This document shows, piece after piece, positions 31,631-45,700 of a DNA stretch of 64,000 bases. A program made the translations under genes and the position numbers. The stretch lies in contig CM071568.1 of NCBI GenBank assembly GCA_036426205.1, forward strand, positions 217,859,123 through 217,923,122. The letters are read 5' to 3'. Each line of letters starts with the position of its first letter. The first letter of the stretch is position 1. The notes below the pieces were generated by a model, which saw nothing but the letters and a program-made list of their open reading frames with translations, had not been told where the DNA came from and did not search any database. Origin of the DNA: Ascaphus truei. Lineage: Eukaryota; Chordata; Amphibia; Anura; Ascaphidae.

Positions 31631-34600
31631 ATGTGATGTTTCTAATCGCATAAAAGCCCCATTGACTTTATGGAGCTTTTCCAGTAAGTAGATGGACCAC
31701 AAGAGCATTGGATTTATATTTTAAAATGTTATTCTTTAACGGTTTTCAAGTATCTGTTACATTTTGTCCACGTCGTTATTTATCTCAAATTAAGCGGTTC
31801 AGTGTTAAATTACTTTTGCACTTATGTAGCTACAGTAAGTGAGCAACTTCAATAAGATTTGCACTATTAGACAGTCCCTAATTTCACTCCAAATTTTCAT
31901 AGGTATGCTCACAAGGCTCCAAGTTATAGAGCTCTGCTGTAACCAATAAGATATTAGCAGAGAACAAATTCAGATCCTTCTTTTTTAAGTGTACAGTAAT
32001 TTTATTTTACATACAGTATAACATGTCAACTCCCTTTTTCTCTCAATGTTTCTATTTATTTGTCTTAATGTTCATATTTACAGACACAGAGATATCAACA
32101 AAGAATAATGCAAGACCAGTGACAAAAACAAGATGTCCGTCAAACCATATGTTAAAAATTCCAATTACGAACAAATCTACCAAAATGTTTAGTTTTTCTG
32201 TGTTAGCAATGGAGTTTGCATAATGTACCTACTGTATGCATTATTCAGAATTGCAATGAATTCAAACCCCAAGGCTTTCGTTATTTTAGATACACTGTTA
32301 ATGCCTTCAACAGCTAAGTGATAGTGTATTTCCAGATTCAGTTGTATATGAACGTAATTTTAATTGTGCTTCAGAATTAAGAGCTAAACTTTTGTTCTAG
32401 CAGTCTCAGCATTGAGTTTTGGGACAGATAAACAGATAAAGGGAATTTTAGTATATGTAAAAAAAGTGAGACAAGTAGGTGCTGGGCTGGCAATAGTAGC
32501 GCAGAAGTAGTTTTCAGTCTGGGCCTAGGTAACACATTACAAGACAATGTGAAAGTATTAAGTGAGTCAGAGTATAAGAACCTGTGAAGTGGAGATTGCC
32601 AGAAATCTTGTAATTTGCCATGTGAGGCATGGGGATCCAATGCAGAATGTCCATACAGGGCACCCAATTGTGAATCAGTCTTATGGTATCTGAATAATGA
32701 GATTTTAGTCATCAGAAAGTAATAGTAGCCTAGAATACAATATATTTAAACTTTTCACGGTGACTACCACATGTTTGGTTTAAAAAAAAACAACGCACAA
32801 CAACTGGAAGTTTTGGCCCTTGTCAAATCAGAGAAGATATTATTTATTTACTTACTTAGCTGGCCTCAAGGGAAGGAGTCTGTCAGTGGTCAGAGGAGCA
32901 AAAGCGGGTTAGAGGAAGTGCTGTCATCCTTAGTAGCTGGGGAAGGCTGGAGGGATGTGATATGGGGTTCCGAATGAGTGGGGTAGGGCAGTGTAGTGGA
33001 GGCTGCCAAGGGATGTGATTCAGAGTGTGGGGGGAGAGCACGTGTGAGAGGATGCGGGAGTGAAATTTGACTGAGGGCACATATGCAGAGCTGCAGGAGT
33101 GAGGGCATGTGTTGCAGGGTGGGCATGGGGAGTAAGGCAGGGCATGGGATCTAGGTGCCAATTGTGGGTGTATACATACAGAACAGGATGCCACCCAATC
33201 ATCTGTTTGAAGAAGAGGGACAGCCCATTGGTAATTTTTTTTATTACAATAATGAAATATGCCAAATATAGTCTAATCCCCTCCAGGATAGCTTACCTGC
33301 CATGATGTACAGTGGTTGACTCTATATCATGCCAGGTATGCCCTGTCCTGTGGGTATATGTGGTTATCTTAAATAATAGCTCCACTTGTGTTAGAACCAT
33401 TGGAATCAGTATTTAAGTGTGGCTCCATATTTTTACCCATCTTTTTATCTGCTATACCTCAGACTATATTCTGGCAATGAAGTGGGGGCCAAGTTCGTAC
33501 GCTCATGTTAGCCGCCACACATGTGCGGGACCAGTAAAAAGTAGACATATCCCAGTATATTTTATAACAGTTATTATAGGGGTAGATGTACTTAACAATC
33601 ATACTCACGTATACCACGTATCGGATAGGACCACTACTTACAAGGCACAATACAAATCAAACTTCACCATTCACCAAGTGCTGTGCAGTACTGTATGTGT
33701 ATTTTAGTCAGTGTCATACTGTTGGCCTCCCAATCATGGGTCGTTAGGCCTATCTGTGTAGTACCGGTACACTTTTGGCTTGTGTTTGTTCCATATAAGT
33801 TGCAGGCCTGTACTTCAGAGATTTCCTATGACCCTCGGGGGATCCCTTCCATCGATGATCTATCCCTGCTCGGTTTCTGCAGATGGGCTCTCCTCCCTGA
33901 TCAACTCTCCTGTCTCCACATGGAACGTGTAGGTCCCGTTCCACAGGAGGACTCGGGATACAGCCTCTTCTCTCTCACGCTCTGGGCATATGAGAATCTC
34001 TCTCATGGGTGCCCCTGTCTCAAGCTCACTCCCCGTCATAGTCTCTCTCTCCTCAGCAGCCTTCTTACTGGCTTAGTAGTCACTTTCCATGGGAGGGAAC
34101 CTGTTAGGGGCAGAGTTCTGTGCTGCTGTGCATACACAAGGGTTACATTATCATGAGCAGTACTAAAGCTCTGTTTTCCTACATTTCGTTACTGTATCAA
34201 TAGATATACAAGACTGTTACTCATTCAGGTTGACACTGAGTAGGGTTGCAATACGGTTGGAACAAATGATGCCCTTTTTAAAGGCCCAACACAACCTCAC
34301 AAAATGTGTTTCCATACACAATATAGTGACCAAATGTACCAATGTAGCATTCCCCATTGCATTTACCATTTCACTTCCAAGGTTTTTGATTAATGGCTTC
34401 GATGAGTTGGCGTCTGAACTGCAGTTAATGGGATAATATATTTTAATGTACTCCTTATAGTTTCTATCTCCAAAAGGAAGAACACAAATATAACATATAT
34501 ATTCAATATATAAATAAGTACTGTCTGGGATAATAAAGAAAAAGGCAAAATAAAGACAAGCTACATACTCAAAAGTTCCCAATTTAAATATATAAAACCC

Positions 34601-34811
34601 ATACCCAAAATATCATAATTCTCAAAACAAGTAATATACTTTTGTACAATATACACAAAAAAGAACAGACTGTACTCCACTCTGTACCTATTTCCCTCTA
34701 TTGTACTCAACTACACTTAAACATTTGGAGTTAGTCTGTTTAACCATATTTTCCTCTAAAGGGGCAAGTATGCAGTATGATGTAGCCCAGAATAAATGTA
34801 TTGGTTCTAAC
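31631..34811. other. Unrecognised non-coding DNA in unit 1
   Basis: Counterpart 42,783-46,067. No ORF is conserved between the two copies: the 157-codon frame at 33,683-34,156 is broken into two in unit 2. A decayed version of the perfect hairpin at 44,494-44,558 lies at about 33,285-33,345. I find no TE protein or RNA gene. Confidence 0.5.
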
Positions 34812-36259
34812 ATGTAACGGGTTTCCCCCCCCCCCCCCCTCGCAGATTGTACTGTGGAGCGAGAAACGTGCAACGTTCCGTATGTGTGTGTGTGGGTACC
34901 TGTTGGTTCACAGGATGGCGAGCTTCCGCTAGGGAACCTGGGGCAATTACAATGCTAGGACAACAACTTCTCGGTACAGCGCCTCCACCGCGATGGCTCC
35001 CACTATAGGGGAGAGGTTCCTCGCAGGACAATACACAATAACCCCGTACTACAGATGGTATAATACTAATGCCTTTACTAACATGCACAGAGAACGGTAC
35101 ATCCCATAGCAACAATATCCTCGCTAAGGGTAACCTGACTACGGCGTCTCGCCGGACGCTAACGCTAACTCTAACTTGCACCACGGCGGGTGCCCACACT
35201 TTACTCACGTCGGACGCAACAGCGTCCCGTGCGGACGCTAACCTTATTCCGGCGGACGCTCACCTCCAAAGAGTGACCCACCCTGTGCCAGTAACCCCCA
35301 CCCATGTCTCGCACTCCCAAGTCAATTACCATGTGTGTGTGTGACTGCGCAGCCACTATGTCTGGTGATAGGCCTTGTTTGGTGCACGTGAGTTGTGGGT
35401 TACCTGCGCCCTGGCTCCAGCCCGGTGCTGACTCTATACCTGGGGGGAATCCGCCGGGATATCCTCCTACCGTGGGGTGAATTCCGTGGAAATATCACCG
35501 CAGCTCCCACCGTCCCGGTACCTGGCGAAGATCGCCTGCTGCCCAGCAGGCCGCAGTCACTGCTTGCCGGCTCCTTGACATAGTCCGCTCTTTTAGGCTC
35601 AGGCTTGACGCCCAGGCGCGTGGCGGGAAACAGCGCCGCTGGATCCCTAACTAGCGAAAGCTACATGGGGCAGGTCCCAAACCTGGGCCTGTCCCTACAA
35701 CAACTCAACTAGTGTGACTCAGGGCTAGCTGGGGCCTAGGGAATTACTGGCCTAGTGCAGAGAGTCACTACTCCTGCACCCTACTCCTTCCCCAGCTGCT
35801 CTCCAGTCACCAACTGCTGTGTGCAAAAAACCCCCGAAATGTTATCCTTTCCCTGTAAGCAGGAAGCTCCTGCAGCCCTATGTGCTCCCTGGCGTCACAT
35901 GGGTTCCCTAAGGCTCATGGGATCTGTAGTCCCGTGGCCAATACCTTCCCCGGTAGGCTAGGGCTTCGCGGCACCTTTCGAGCGCGAAGTGACTCCGTTC
36001 TCCCGACCTCTCTAGACTGCGCATGCGCGAGCTGTTTTCATGGCTGTCCCTGCCCGCGCGCCAGATCCCCGACAACGCACTTCGCCGGCTCATCCGACGA
36101 GCTGTCCCCGGCAACCGGCCCGACTCGCGTCCCCTAACCGGCCCAACCGCGTCCCGCACCTCCGAACCGCGTCCCTAGCAACCGGCCCGCAACTACAAAC
36201 AACGCGCGGCTGCTCGCGTATCAGAAGGGTGGTGAGTCCAAGGGGGACCTGGCTACAAC
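34812..36259 (+). mobile_element. LTR-like block, possible solo LTR (unit 1)
   Basis: Starts TGTAACGGG followed by a long C run and ends ACCTGGCTACA, ends similar in type to those of the 14.2-kb LTR (TGTAACAGG ... CCTACA). The 1.45-kb interior is GC-rich with gcgcatgcgcgagctg and a compressed version of two short arrays seen in unit 2. No internal coding region or second LTR adjoins it, and the noisy flanks show no clear duplication. Confidence 0.4.
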
Positions 36260-38090
36260 ATAATAACAGGAATAAAAAATAGATTCAAATAGAATGAGCA
36301 GATTTTTCTATATCTTTACATAATGTAAAACTGTGATTAGTTCGGATTTGATTAGTATTCATGAGTCCTATACTAATATAATAAACTGTGAAACAACCTC
36401 AATTTACAGTTAACTGTGATACTTTCCATATATATTGAACACACCAATGGTTTGCCAGTAGTCCGCTTTACTGTTATATAGAAAGGCATAAAATAGAAAT
36501 ACAATATGGCTTAATGGGGGTATAAGTGCTGAAAAATATTTCATTTTACTATATTCAAAACATCTGCTTCCATCCTGGATTTGCCTGGAGTAAATTACAT
36601 TTATAGAAAATTATTTCTAGTATGAAATCGTAGAAAGGTGAAATTTTTTAGAAACCGGGCAAAATTAGTTCTTTTTGCAAAATGTTTATAGAAGTCTGCA
36701 AATTTCGCAAAAGAAAATTAGTCACCACATAAAAAAGTCAATGTGCAGGTCACATAACCCTGTATAGCTGCAATTTATGCAAATTCTGGTAAAATGTTAA
36801 AAAGTGAGCAACGTGACCTTTGTGAAAATTTCACAAAACTTAAAAAATCATGAAACATTGTGCTAAGCAAATTGAAGGACATTTCACTCTCATTGAATAA
36901 TTTAATAACATTTATTTATTTTGTTGCTCAACTAGTTTAAACAAAGGGACGATCATAATAATCCTTGCCAAACGATAAGATGGTATTGGATAAATGACAC
37001 TATGCTTCTTTAGCAAACTACATTTGAAAATAAACTAAGCAAATACATGCGCGAAAAAAATATATATATATGAAGTGAATTAACTGATAGGGTCATTCAT
37101 TAACTGCGATAGTGATGTCAAGTGTAGTTTCCTTGGGATATGTCTGGTTGCACTATCACAGTTTAGTTAACCCTAGTCAATAATTTAAAACATACATTTT
37201 ATAAACGTAGGTGAAATGGCAAGAGGGCATTTCAAGTTTTGACTGATTATTATAATGTTATCACCAGCTTTATACTGCAGTTAGCAGCAGCGACTGATAT
37301 TGTTCCTGTGCGTGCATTGTATATGCACAAGCAGAAACATAAATGTCTATGCACTGCTATTCCATGATGACAAGTATACGGTGATTGTTTGTAGTGTGAG
37401 TACTGTAAAACATTTTCAGCCACTGCAAAGTGAAGAAATAATAATTGTTGAGAATTCCATTTGCATTTTTATACATTCTCTATATATGGTATATTAGTGA
37501 CTCCTGTTTAAAAAAAATCTTTTTTGAGGTGTAGGTAGTAGATTATGTTGTTATATAGGCGAGAAGTATGTGTAATATCTCTATTCGCATTCAGATACGT
37601 AACCTATTTCCCCAATAGCATGAATACGTGACATTTACATAGAAGACTCTAAAGCCATCAACAACTCATCTAGCATAAAAATGAATAATGAACAAAAAAA
37701 TTAAAAAAAAAAGTAGTTACTACTGTAATTGAGGGAAGACATTGGAATGTAGGTTGGATACGAAAGCAGGGGGGGGAGAGCACAAAAAATAGTGATATGT
37801 ATTGAGTTTAGTGTATTGTGATGAGATATCAAAAGTAAAAATGCTGAATCTGAATTATTTGATCTATCGTGATATGAATTCATCAGTGTCATCATACTTG
37901 TGTATATGTGGTTACAAGGTAATAATCCTACCCGCTGTTCTTTGGAAATCGTAACCCGGCCACTCTCTATTTTGGGGTTTCTTGGGCGTTTGCAAAAACA
38001 CTTTGCTATTTTTCCTATTTAGGCTTTGATTATCAAGCTGTGACTATGTGAGATGCACGAGTGTTTAACTTCCAAGGTGTCAACGCTCAT
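36260..38090. other. AT-rich DNA with a hairpin, end of unit 1
   Basis: No coding potential. A hairpin at about 37,089-37,176 (gatagggtcattcattaact ... cagtttagttaaccct) matches the better-preserved one at 48,450-48,545. Poly-A and poly-G runs (37,694, 37,771) vary between units. Confidence 0.5.
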
Positions 38091-38740
38091 AGGACAAAAA
38101 GGAATACAGGCCATATAGGAAAGGATACACCACTTATGATACACAATAACAAATGTAGTCAACAGTCCAAAGTATTATCCGAAAACATTGGAATATTCTA
38201 TCACTAGACACGAGTCTAAAAAATGTATTAACAAAAGGCCACGATTCGTAGATCGGAAGCAAAACAATCGCTTCCATGTGTCCCCGAGCTATTAGCTTAC
38301 CTGTACCCCTAACTACTACCAGGAAATTATTACAAAAGGGGTCTCAGAGTGTAAATATGCCAATTTATGATACCCTCAGTCCAATTTAATGAAAGTGCTT
38401 CTTCTGGGCGTTCATTTACGATCAAACCGTTATTAAATTGTGACCACACAGACGTTATATATCTCTTAACGTGCAGATGTGGAATTAATTACATAGGAAG
38501 AACAACGAGACCCCTAAGGTTAGGATATTAGAACACATAGGTTAATTAAAAAACAAAGGACTGTTCACACCCAGTTTCGAAGCATTTTCAACCTATTAAA
38601 GGAGGGATTAAGGATTGACAGTGAGAGGCATTGTAAAGGGTGTTTTTGAATGAGAGAAAGGGGGATTTGCTCAAACTTTGGACCGCAGGGAGCTTACTGG
38701 TATATGTTACTAACTAGAGCCCTGCGGTAGAATGTGAGGA
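38091..38740 (+). pseudogene. PLE GIY-YIG fragment in unit 2
   Basis: Starts mid-gene at the duplication junction. CRCGINYIGRTTRPLR is readable at about 38,474-38,521, followed by indel-broken tail sequence (cgcagggagcttactgg near 38,685). There is no RT upstream, since the unit begins inside the element. Confidence 0.7.
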
Positions 38741-39457
38741 ATCGAGCTTTTGACCTGAATGAATTTATTTAGTATGGTTACTGAGAATGAATCTTAGTCT
38801 TATGTTGTCTTTATTATAAGATTGTGTCTATTTCTCCATGTAAAGTTCTACTTCTTATCAAAACAAAGGAGTTATTTTGATAAATTGAATGAATTAAATC
38901 AAGTATGTATTTATTTTATTTTTAGCATTGTGGTTCACTTTGCATCCTCAGGAAGGAAGTTATATCCTTGAGCAATGTGATATCCATATTAGTTTCCTTT
39001 TTTAATCATTAAAGTGTTTAAAAACTGTATGGATTACCTTGCTCAGTAGGAATTTGTGAATAATTTGATTTAAGTTAAGGATTTTTTTATGCATTTATTG
39101 CTGTTGTTGTTATGTTTCTTTGTGGAAGGTGGAGCACAACGGGGGTTTCCTTACCCCTGGTGTTTAGAGTATTGGCGCTTTTGTACCCTATGTATAAGTT
39201 TTAACAGGGTGTTATGTGTATATAGGTGAGGCGCTATTGGTATATTATTAGTACTCCTGAACTTCTAGGCCATCAGAAACGGCGCGCGATTAGGTGGGAG
39301 TGTGTCCCTCGTTCCAATCTTTGATTGGTTCAGTAGTGGCACCTATACATTAGGTGGCCTGTATGGGGGCCTTGGGGGGAAGCATTGCTTGGCCTATTTG
39401 TTTATGATTTATATCCAGAGAGTGCCTTTCCTTTTGTGCGCATGTGCGGCGGCGAGG

Positions 39458-40997
39458 CGGGGCGCGTGTCCAGTTGTCTGTCTTTAGGCAGGGTGGCGCC
39501 TCGAGGTGACGTTGTGGGCCCATTTTTGCAGGTGATTCAAATGTCCTATGTAGTGAGGGTAGTATAGGACGCCCTTGTGCCATATGTTCCACACTCCCTT
39601 GATAAAGGACCTACCCGTCCAAAACGCGTAGGGAGGTGTTTGTTACCCCCCCTGGGGTGATGTTTTTTATCAGATATGTCTGAAATAAATGGATTTTTTA
39701 TCTCTTCACCACCTGATCCCGCAGTGCGCTGTTGCTTTCTTTTTTACAGAGCACATAGGAGGAAGATGGTGGCAGCCGAAGGAGAATAGGAATTGAACTA
39801 CGTGCTTGCACACAACTGGTACCGGGACCGCGGGGCTGAGGTGGGGATGCATAAACACAGACTTAAGCCACGGAGTCAGGTCCGGAGTGCGATTCCATAA
39901 TCAGACATAGCCAGGTCAGGATTGGAGAAGGTAGGGTTAACGTTATCCAGGCAGGGTCAGGCAGGCAGTCACAGAGCGGGGGTCGAGAGAAACAAGCCAA
40001 GGTCATCAACAGGAAATCTTGGGTGAAGGTACAGAACCTGAGAGAAGCCACTGCAGCGGAGATGCTTCAGCGAGGTGCTGATGCAGTGCGTCAGGAAATG
40101 GCCAGGAGTACACTCCACTTGGAGGAAGCATGAAACCAGAGGTGCAAGACACGCCACAGGAAACGCTGGGGGAACAGTGTATCCGCTCAACATCGCGGCG
40201 ACGGCGAAGTCTGCCAGGAACAAGGAAAGCGCGCCGACGGCTGCTATGCAAGAAGGCCTTGGATGCTGGGGACTGGAAGCAGGAACAAGGCACAAGAGCC
40301 CAGCCGGCCAAACACACGAGTCTGTGACAAGCACAGTTACTTGCAACTAGGATTGCAAAGTTATGTCCAGCAAACTTCTGAGGGCGGGGCAGGCACTAAA
40401 TAGCACAGGAGGCCAATCAGGCCGAGCTGCACAGGAGGCAGGTGATTGCAGAAGGAAGGGATAGTTTGTCTGGAACCTGCAAAGCTCCGGATGGATGGGC
40501 TCCAGCCAAACCCTGGAGTGGATTCCTGACAAGGATAGAGTCACCTGGGAGTAGAGAGACGTCACAGGAAGATGACTGGAGAGGAGCGGTGCTTTACGCA
40601 GCAGACACAGGAAGTCAGTAAAGACTTGCAGGTTGGACACTGAGACATGATCCTCCCTACTTCATCCTTGCGCCCCATGCTCTGTTACCACTGTCCTCAA
40701 TCTCTTATCACGACATTGTCACCTGCCATCTTTCCTCTGGCCTGCTCCTCTTCTGCTGTTGCTCACCTCTGCTGTGCTGCCACCCGCTGTGCCACCCGCC
40801 GCCCCAAAATTGCTGCCCCAGGGCGACCGCTTAAGATGCCTAGTGGTAGCACCGGCCCTGTGAGAAAGATGCAGTTTGATCGAAAATCCCTTAATGTCTA
40901 TGGGATAATTTGGAGGAATACAGACGAATGCCTGTCGACAGATATGAATTACTTCTAAGACACATAGGCCCTTACTCTGTAAAGTGTGAATAGCGAG
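39458..40997. repeat. Tandem subrepeat A2
   Basis: Unit 2 counterpart of A1 with the same order of landmarks. The hammerhead-like motif here (39,592-39,638) has stem I extended to CACUCCC/GGGAGGUG and stem II GGAC/GUCC. Confidence 0.75.
39592..39638 (+). ncRNA. Hammerhead-like motif in subrepeat A2
   Basis: CACUCCC, UUGAUAA plus A, GGAC/GUCC, AAAAC, GCGUA, GGGAGGUG. Same core substitutions as at 28,508, which suggests these are true features of this PLE subfamily and not reading errors. Confidence 0.45.
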
Positions 40998-42782
40998 CGG
41001 GGCGTGTCCATTTGTCTATGTCTTTTTGGCAGTGTGTGGCGCCTCGCGTGACGTCAAGCGCATGTGCGGTGAGGAATGGGCCGAATCTACCATGACGCCT
41101 AACCATGGACTTTATGCCAATCTAATGAGTAATATACCCTCGGGTGCTCTTCCATTGGTGCGATGCGCGTGGCGAGCGGAGGGTGTGCCTACTGAGTAAT
41201 GTTTGGTCGGCGACGGTGGCGCCTCACGTGATGTCACGCACAGCGCAATGGGTTGTGGGCCGATATTTTTGCAGGTGATTCAAATTTCCTTATGTAGTGA
41301 GGGGTATATAGGACGCCCTTGTTGCCATATGTTCCACACTCCTTGATAAGGACCTACCGTCCAAACGCGTAGGAGGTTGTTTGTTACCCCCCCTGGGGGT
41401 GATGTTTTTTATCAGAATGCTTCTGAAATAAATGGATTTTTATCTTTCACCACCTGACTTCCCCTGGTAGTGCGCTGTTTGCTTTCTTTTTCTAAGAGCA
41501 GCATAGGAGGAAGATGTGGGCGTTCCGAAGAGAATAGGATTGTAACCTACGTGCTTGCCAAAAACTGGTACCGGGACACGCCGGGAGGTAGGTGGGGAGT
41601 GCATAACAACACAGACCTTAAGCACGGAAGTCAGGTCCCGGAGTGCTGGATCCTAATCAAGACATAGCCAGGTCAGGATTGGAGAAGGTAGGGTTAACGT
41701 TATCCAGGCAGGTCAAGGCAGGCAGCACAGGAGCGGTGGCGAGGAAGAGGAAACAAGCCAAGGTCATCAACAGGAAAATCTTGGGTGAAGGTACAGAACC
41801 TTGAGAGAAAGCCATGCCGCGGAGATGCTTCAGCGAAGGTTGCTGCAGTGGTCAGAAATGGCGGAGTACACTCCACTTGGAGGAGCATGAACCAGAGTGC
41901 AGACGACACCAGGAAACGTGGAAAAACCAGTGTATCCGCTACATCGCGGCGACGGCGAAGTCTGCCAGGACAAGGAAAGCAGCGCCGGGGCTGCATGCAA
42001 GAAGGCCTTGGTATGCGGGGACTGAAGCAGGATACAAGGCACAGGAGCCCAGCGCCAACACGGAGTCTGGGACAAGCACATACTTGCAACTAGGATTGCA
42101 AAGTCTATGTCCAGCAACTTCCTGAGGGCGGGGCAGGCACTAAATAGCACAGGAGGCCAATCAGGCCAGAGCTGCACAGGAGGCAGCAGGAGGCAGGTGA
42201 TTGCAGAAGCAGGGAATAGTTTGTCTGGAACCTGCAAAGCTCCGGATGGATGGGCTCCAGCCAAACCCTGGAGTGGATTCCTGACAAGGATAGAGTCACC
42301 TGGGAGCAGAGCAGGACGTCACAGGAAGATGACTGGAGAGGAGCGGTGCTTTAGCAGCAGCAGACACAGGAAGTCAGTAAAGACTTGCAGGTTGGACACT
42401 GAGACATGATCCTCCCCGACTGTCCTCCTGCGCCACCATGCTCTGTTCCCACTGTCCTCAATCCTCTTCTCACGACATTGCCACCTGCCATCTTCCTCCT
42501 CTGCTGCCCTGCTCCTCTTCTGCTGTTGCTCACCTCTGCTGCTGCTGCCACCTGCTGCCACCCGCCGCCCCCCAAAATTTGCTGCCCCAGGCGACTGCTT
42601 AAGATGCCTAGTGGTAGCACCGGCCCTGTCTGAGAAAGATGCAGTTTGATCGAAAATCCCCTTTAATGTCTATGGGATAATTTTGGAGGAATACAGACGA
42701 AATGCCTGCTTCGACAGATATTGAATTACCGTCTAAGACACATAGGCCCTTACTCTGTAAAGTGTGATAAGCGCATGTGATG
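40998..42782. repeat. Tandem subrepeat B2
   Basis: Unit 2 counterpart of B1, with the same extra CACGTGATGTCACG-containing segment near its start. It ends at ccttactctgtaaagtgtga (about 42,748-42,767). Confidence 0.75.
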
Positions 42783-45700
42783 TTCTATCGCATAAAAAGC
42801 CCCATTGACTTTAATGGAGCTTTTCCAGTAGAGTAGATGGACCACAAGAGCATTGGGATTTATATTTTAAAATGTTTATTCTTTAACGGTTTTCAAGTAT
42901 CTGTTACATTTTGTACCACGTTTATTTATCTCAAATTAAAAGCGGTTCAGTGTTAAAAATTGCACTTTATGTAGCTACAGTAAGTGAGCAACTTCAATAA
43001 GATTTGCACTATTAGACAGTCCTAAGTTCACTCCAAATATTTCATGGGATGGTATTGCTCACAAGGCTCCAAGTTATAGAGCTCTGCTGTAACCAATAAG
43101 ATATTAGCAGAGAACAAATTCAGATCCTTCTTTTTTAAGTGTACAGTAATTTTATTTTACATACAGTAAATAACATGTCACTCCCTTTTCTCTCAATGTT
43201 TCTATTTATAGTTGTCTTGAATGTTCATATTTTACAGAGCAACAGAGATATCAACAAAGAATAATGCAAGACCAGTGACAAAAACAAGATTGTCCGTCAA
43301 ACCATATGTTAAAAATTCCAATTACGAACAAATCTACCAAAATGTTTTAGTTTTTCTGTGTTAGGCAATGGAGATTTGCATAATGTACCATACTGTATGC
43401 ATTATTCAGAATTTGCAATGAATTCAAAACCCCAAGGCTTTCGTTATTTTAGATACACTGTTAATGCCTATCACAGCTAAGTGATAGTGTATTTCCAGAA
43501 TTCAGTTGGTATATGACATGTAATTTTAATTGTGCTTCAAGAATTAAGAGCTAACATTTTGTTCTTAGCAGTCTCAGCATAATTGAGTTTTGTGACAGAT
43601 AAACAGATAAAGGGACATTTTAGTATATATGTAAAAGAAAGTGAGACAAGTAGGCTTGGGCTGGCAATAGATAGCGCAGAAGAGATAGGTGTTCAGTCTG
43701 GGCATAGGTAACACATTACAACAATGGAAAGATATATGTAAGTGAGTCAGAGGAAGTAAGACACTGGTGAAGTGGAGATAGTGCCAGAATCTTGTAATTT
43801 GCCATGTTGAGGCTATGGGGATCCAATTGCAGAATGTCCATACAGGGCACCCAAGATTGTGAATCAGTCTTATGGTATCTGAATAATGAGATTTTAGTCA
43901 TCAGAAAGTAATAAGTAGCCTAGAATACAATATATTTAACTTTTCACGGTGACTACCATGTTTGGTTTAAAAAAAAACAACGCACACAACTGGAAGTTTT
44001 GGCCACTTGTCAAATCAGAGAAGATATTTATTTACTTACTTAGCTGGGCCTCAAGGGAAGGAGGTCTGTCAGTGGTCAAGAGGAGCAGAAAGCGGGTTAG
44101 AGGAAGGTGCTGTCATCCTTAGTAGCTGGGGGAAGGCTGGAGGGGATGTGATATGGGGTTCCGAATGAGTGGGGGTAGGGCAGGTGTAGTGGAGGGCCTG
44201 CCAGGGATGTGATTCAGAGTGGTGGGAGGGAGAGCACGTGTTGAGGAGATGCGGGAGTGAAATTTGACTGAGGGCACATATTGCAGAGCTGCAGGAGTGA
44301 GGGCATGTGTTGCAGGGGTGGGGATGGGAAGTAAGGCAGGGCATGGGATCTAGGTGCCAGATTGTGGGTGATCATACAGAGAAGCAGGATGCCACCCAGT
44401 CATCTGTTTGAGAAGAAGAGGGGACAGCCCATTGGTAATTTTTGTATTACAATAATGAAAATATGCCAATAATAGTCATAATCCCCTCAGGATAGGGCAT
44501 TACCTGGCCATGAATGTACAGGTGGGTTGACTCTATATTCATGGCCAGGTAATGCCCTGTCCTGTGGGTATTATAGCTTGGTTATCTTAAATAATAGCTC
44601 CACTTGTGTTAGAACCATTGGAATCAGTATTTTAAGTGTGGCTCCATATTATTGTAACCCATCTTTTATTCTGCTATACCTCAGACTATATTCCTGGCAA
44701 TGAAGTGGGGGCCAAAGTTCGTACGCTCATGTTAGCCGCCACACATGTGCGGGACCAGTAAAAAGTAGACATATCACCAGTATATATTTATAACAGGTTT
44801 ATCAATAGAAAGGGTAGATGTAGCACTTAGCAATCAGTACTCACGTATCCGTAGGAATAGGACCACTACTTACAAGGCACAATACAAATCATAACTTCAC
44901 CATTCACCAAAGTGCTGTGCATGTACTGTATGTGTATTTTAGTCAGTGTCATACTGTTGGCCTCCCAATCATGGGTCGTTAGGCCTATCTGTGTAGTACC
45001 GGTACACTTTTGGAGCTTGTGTTTGTTCACTATAAGTTGCAGGCCTGTACTTCAGAGATTTTCCTATGACCCGTCGGGGGATCCCTTCCATCGATGATCT
45101 ATCTCCTGCTCCGGTTTCTGCAGATGGGCTCTCCCTGATCAACTCTCCTGTCTCCACATGGAACGTGTAGGTCCCGTTCCACAGGAGGCTCGGGATACAG
45201 CCTCATTCTCTCAGCTCTGGGCATATGAGAATCTCTCTCATGGCTGCCCCCTGCTCTCAAGGCTCACTCCCCGTCATAGTCTCTCCTCCTTCAGCAGCCT
45301 TCTTACTGGCTTATGTAGTCACATTTCCATGGAGAGGAACCTGTTAGGGGCAGAGTTCTGTGCTGCTGTGCATACACAAGGAGTTACATTATCATGAGCC
45401 AGTACTAAAGCTCTGTTTTCCTACATTTCCGTTACTGTATCAATAGATATACAAGACTGTTACTCATTCAGGTTGACACTGAGTAGGGTTGGCAATACTG
45501 GTTGGAACAAATGATGCCCTTTTTAAAGGCCCAACACAACCTCACAAAATGTGTTTCCATCACAATATAGTGACCAAAATGTACCAATGTAGCATTCCCC
45601 ATTGCATTTAACCATTTCACTTCCAAGGTTTTGATTGAATGGCATTCGATGAGTTGGCGTCTGAACTGGCAGTTAATGGGATAATATATTTATAAGTACT

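Larger units (their letters stand above)
27033..38090. repeat. 11-kb tandem duplication, unit 1
   Basis: Starts within the second PLE at atatggacaaaacgatacag and ends at caacgctcat, where unit 2 begins with aggacaaaaaggaatacagg. Order inside: PLE GIY-YIG end and 3' UTR, two tandem subrepeats, about 3.2 kb unrecognised, an LTR-like block, AT-rich DNA. Corresponding landmarks lie about 11.06-11.37 kb further on in unit 2. Differences are mainly single-base indels in both directions. Confidence 0.85.

Noticed and set aside
33683..34156. 157-codon plus-strand frame in unit 1
   Set aside because: In unit 2 the same stretch is split into two frames by indels, so the open frame is not reliable. No domain recognised.
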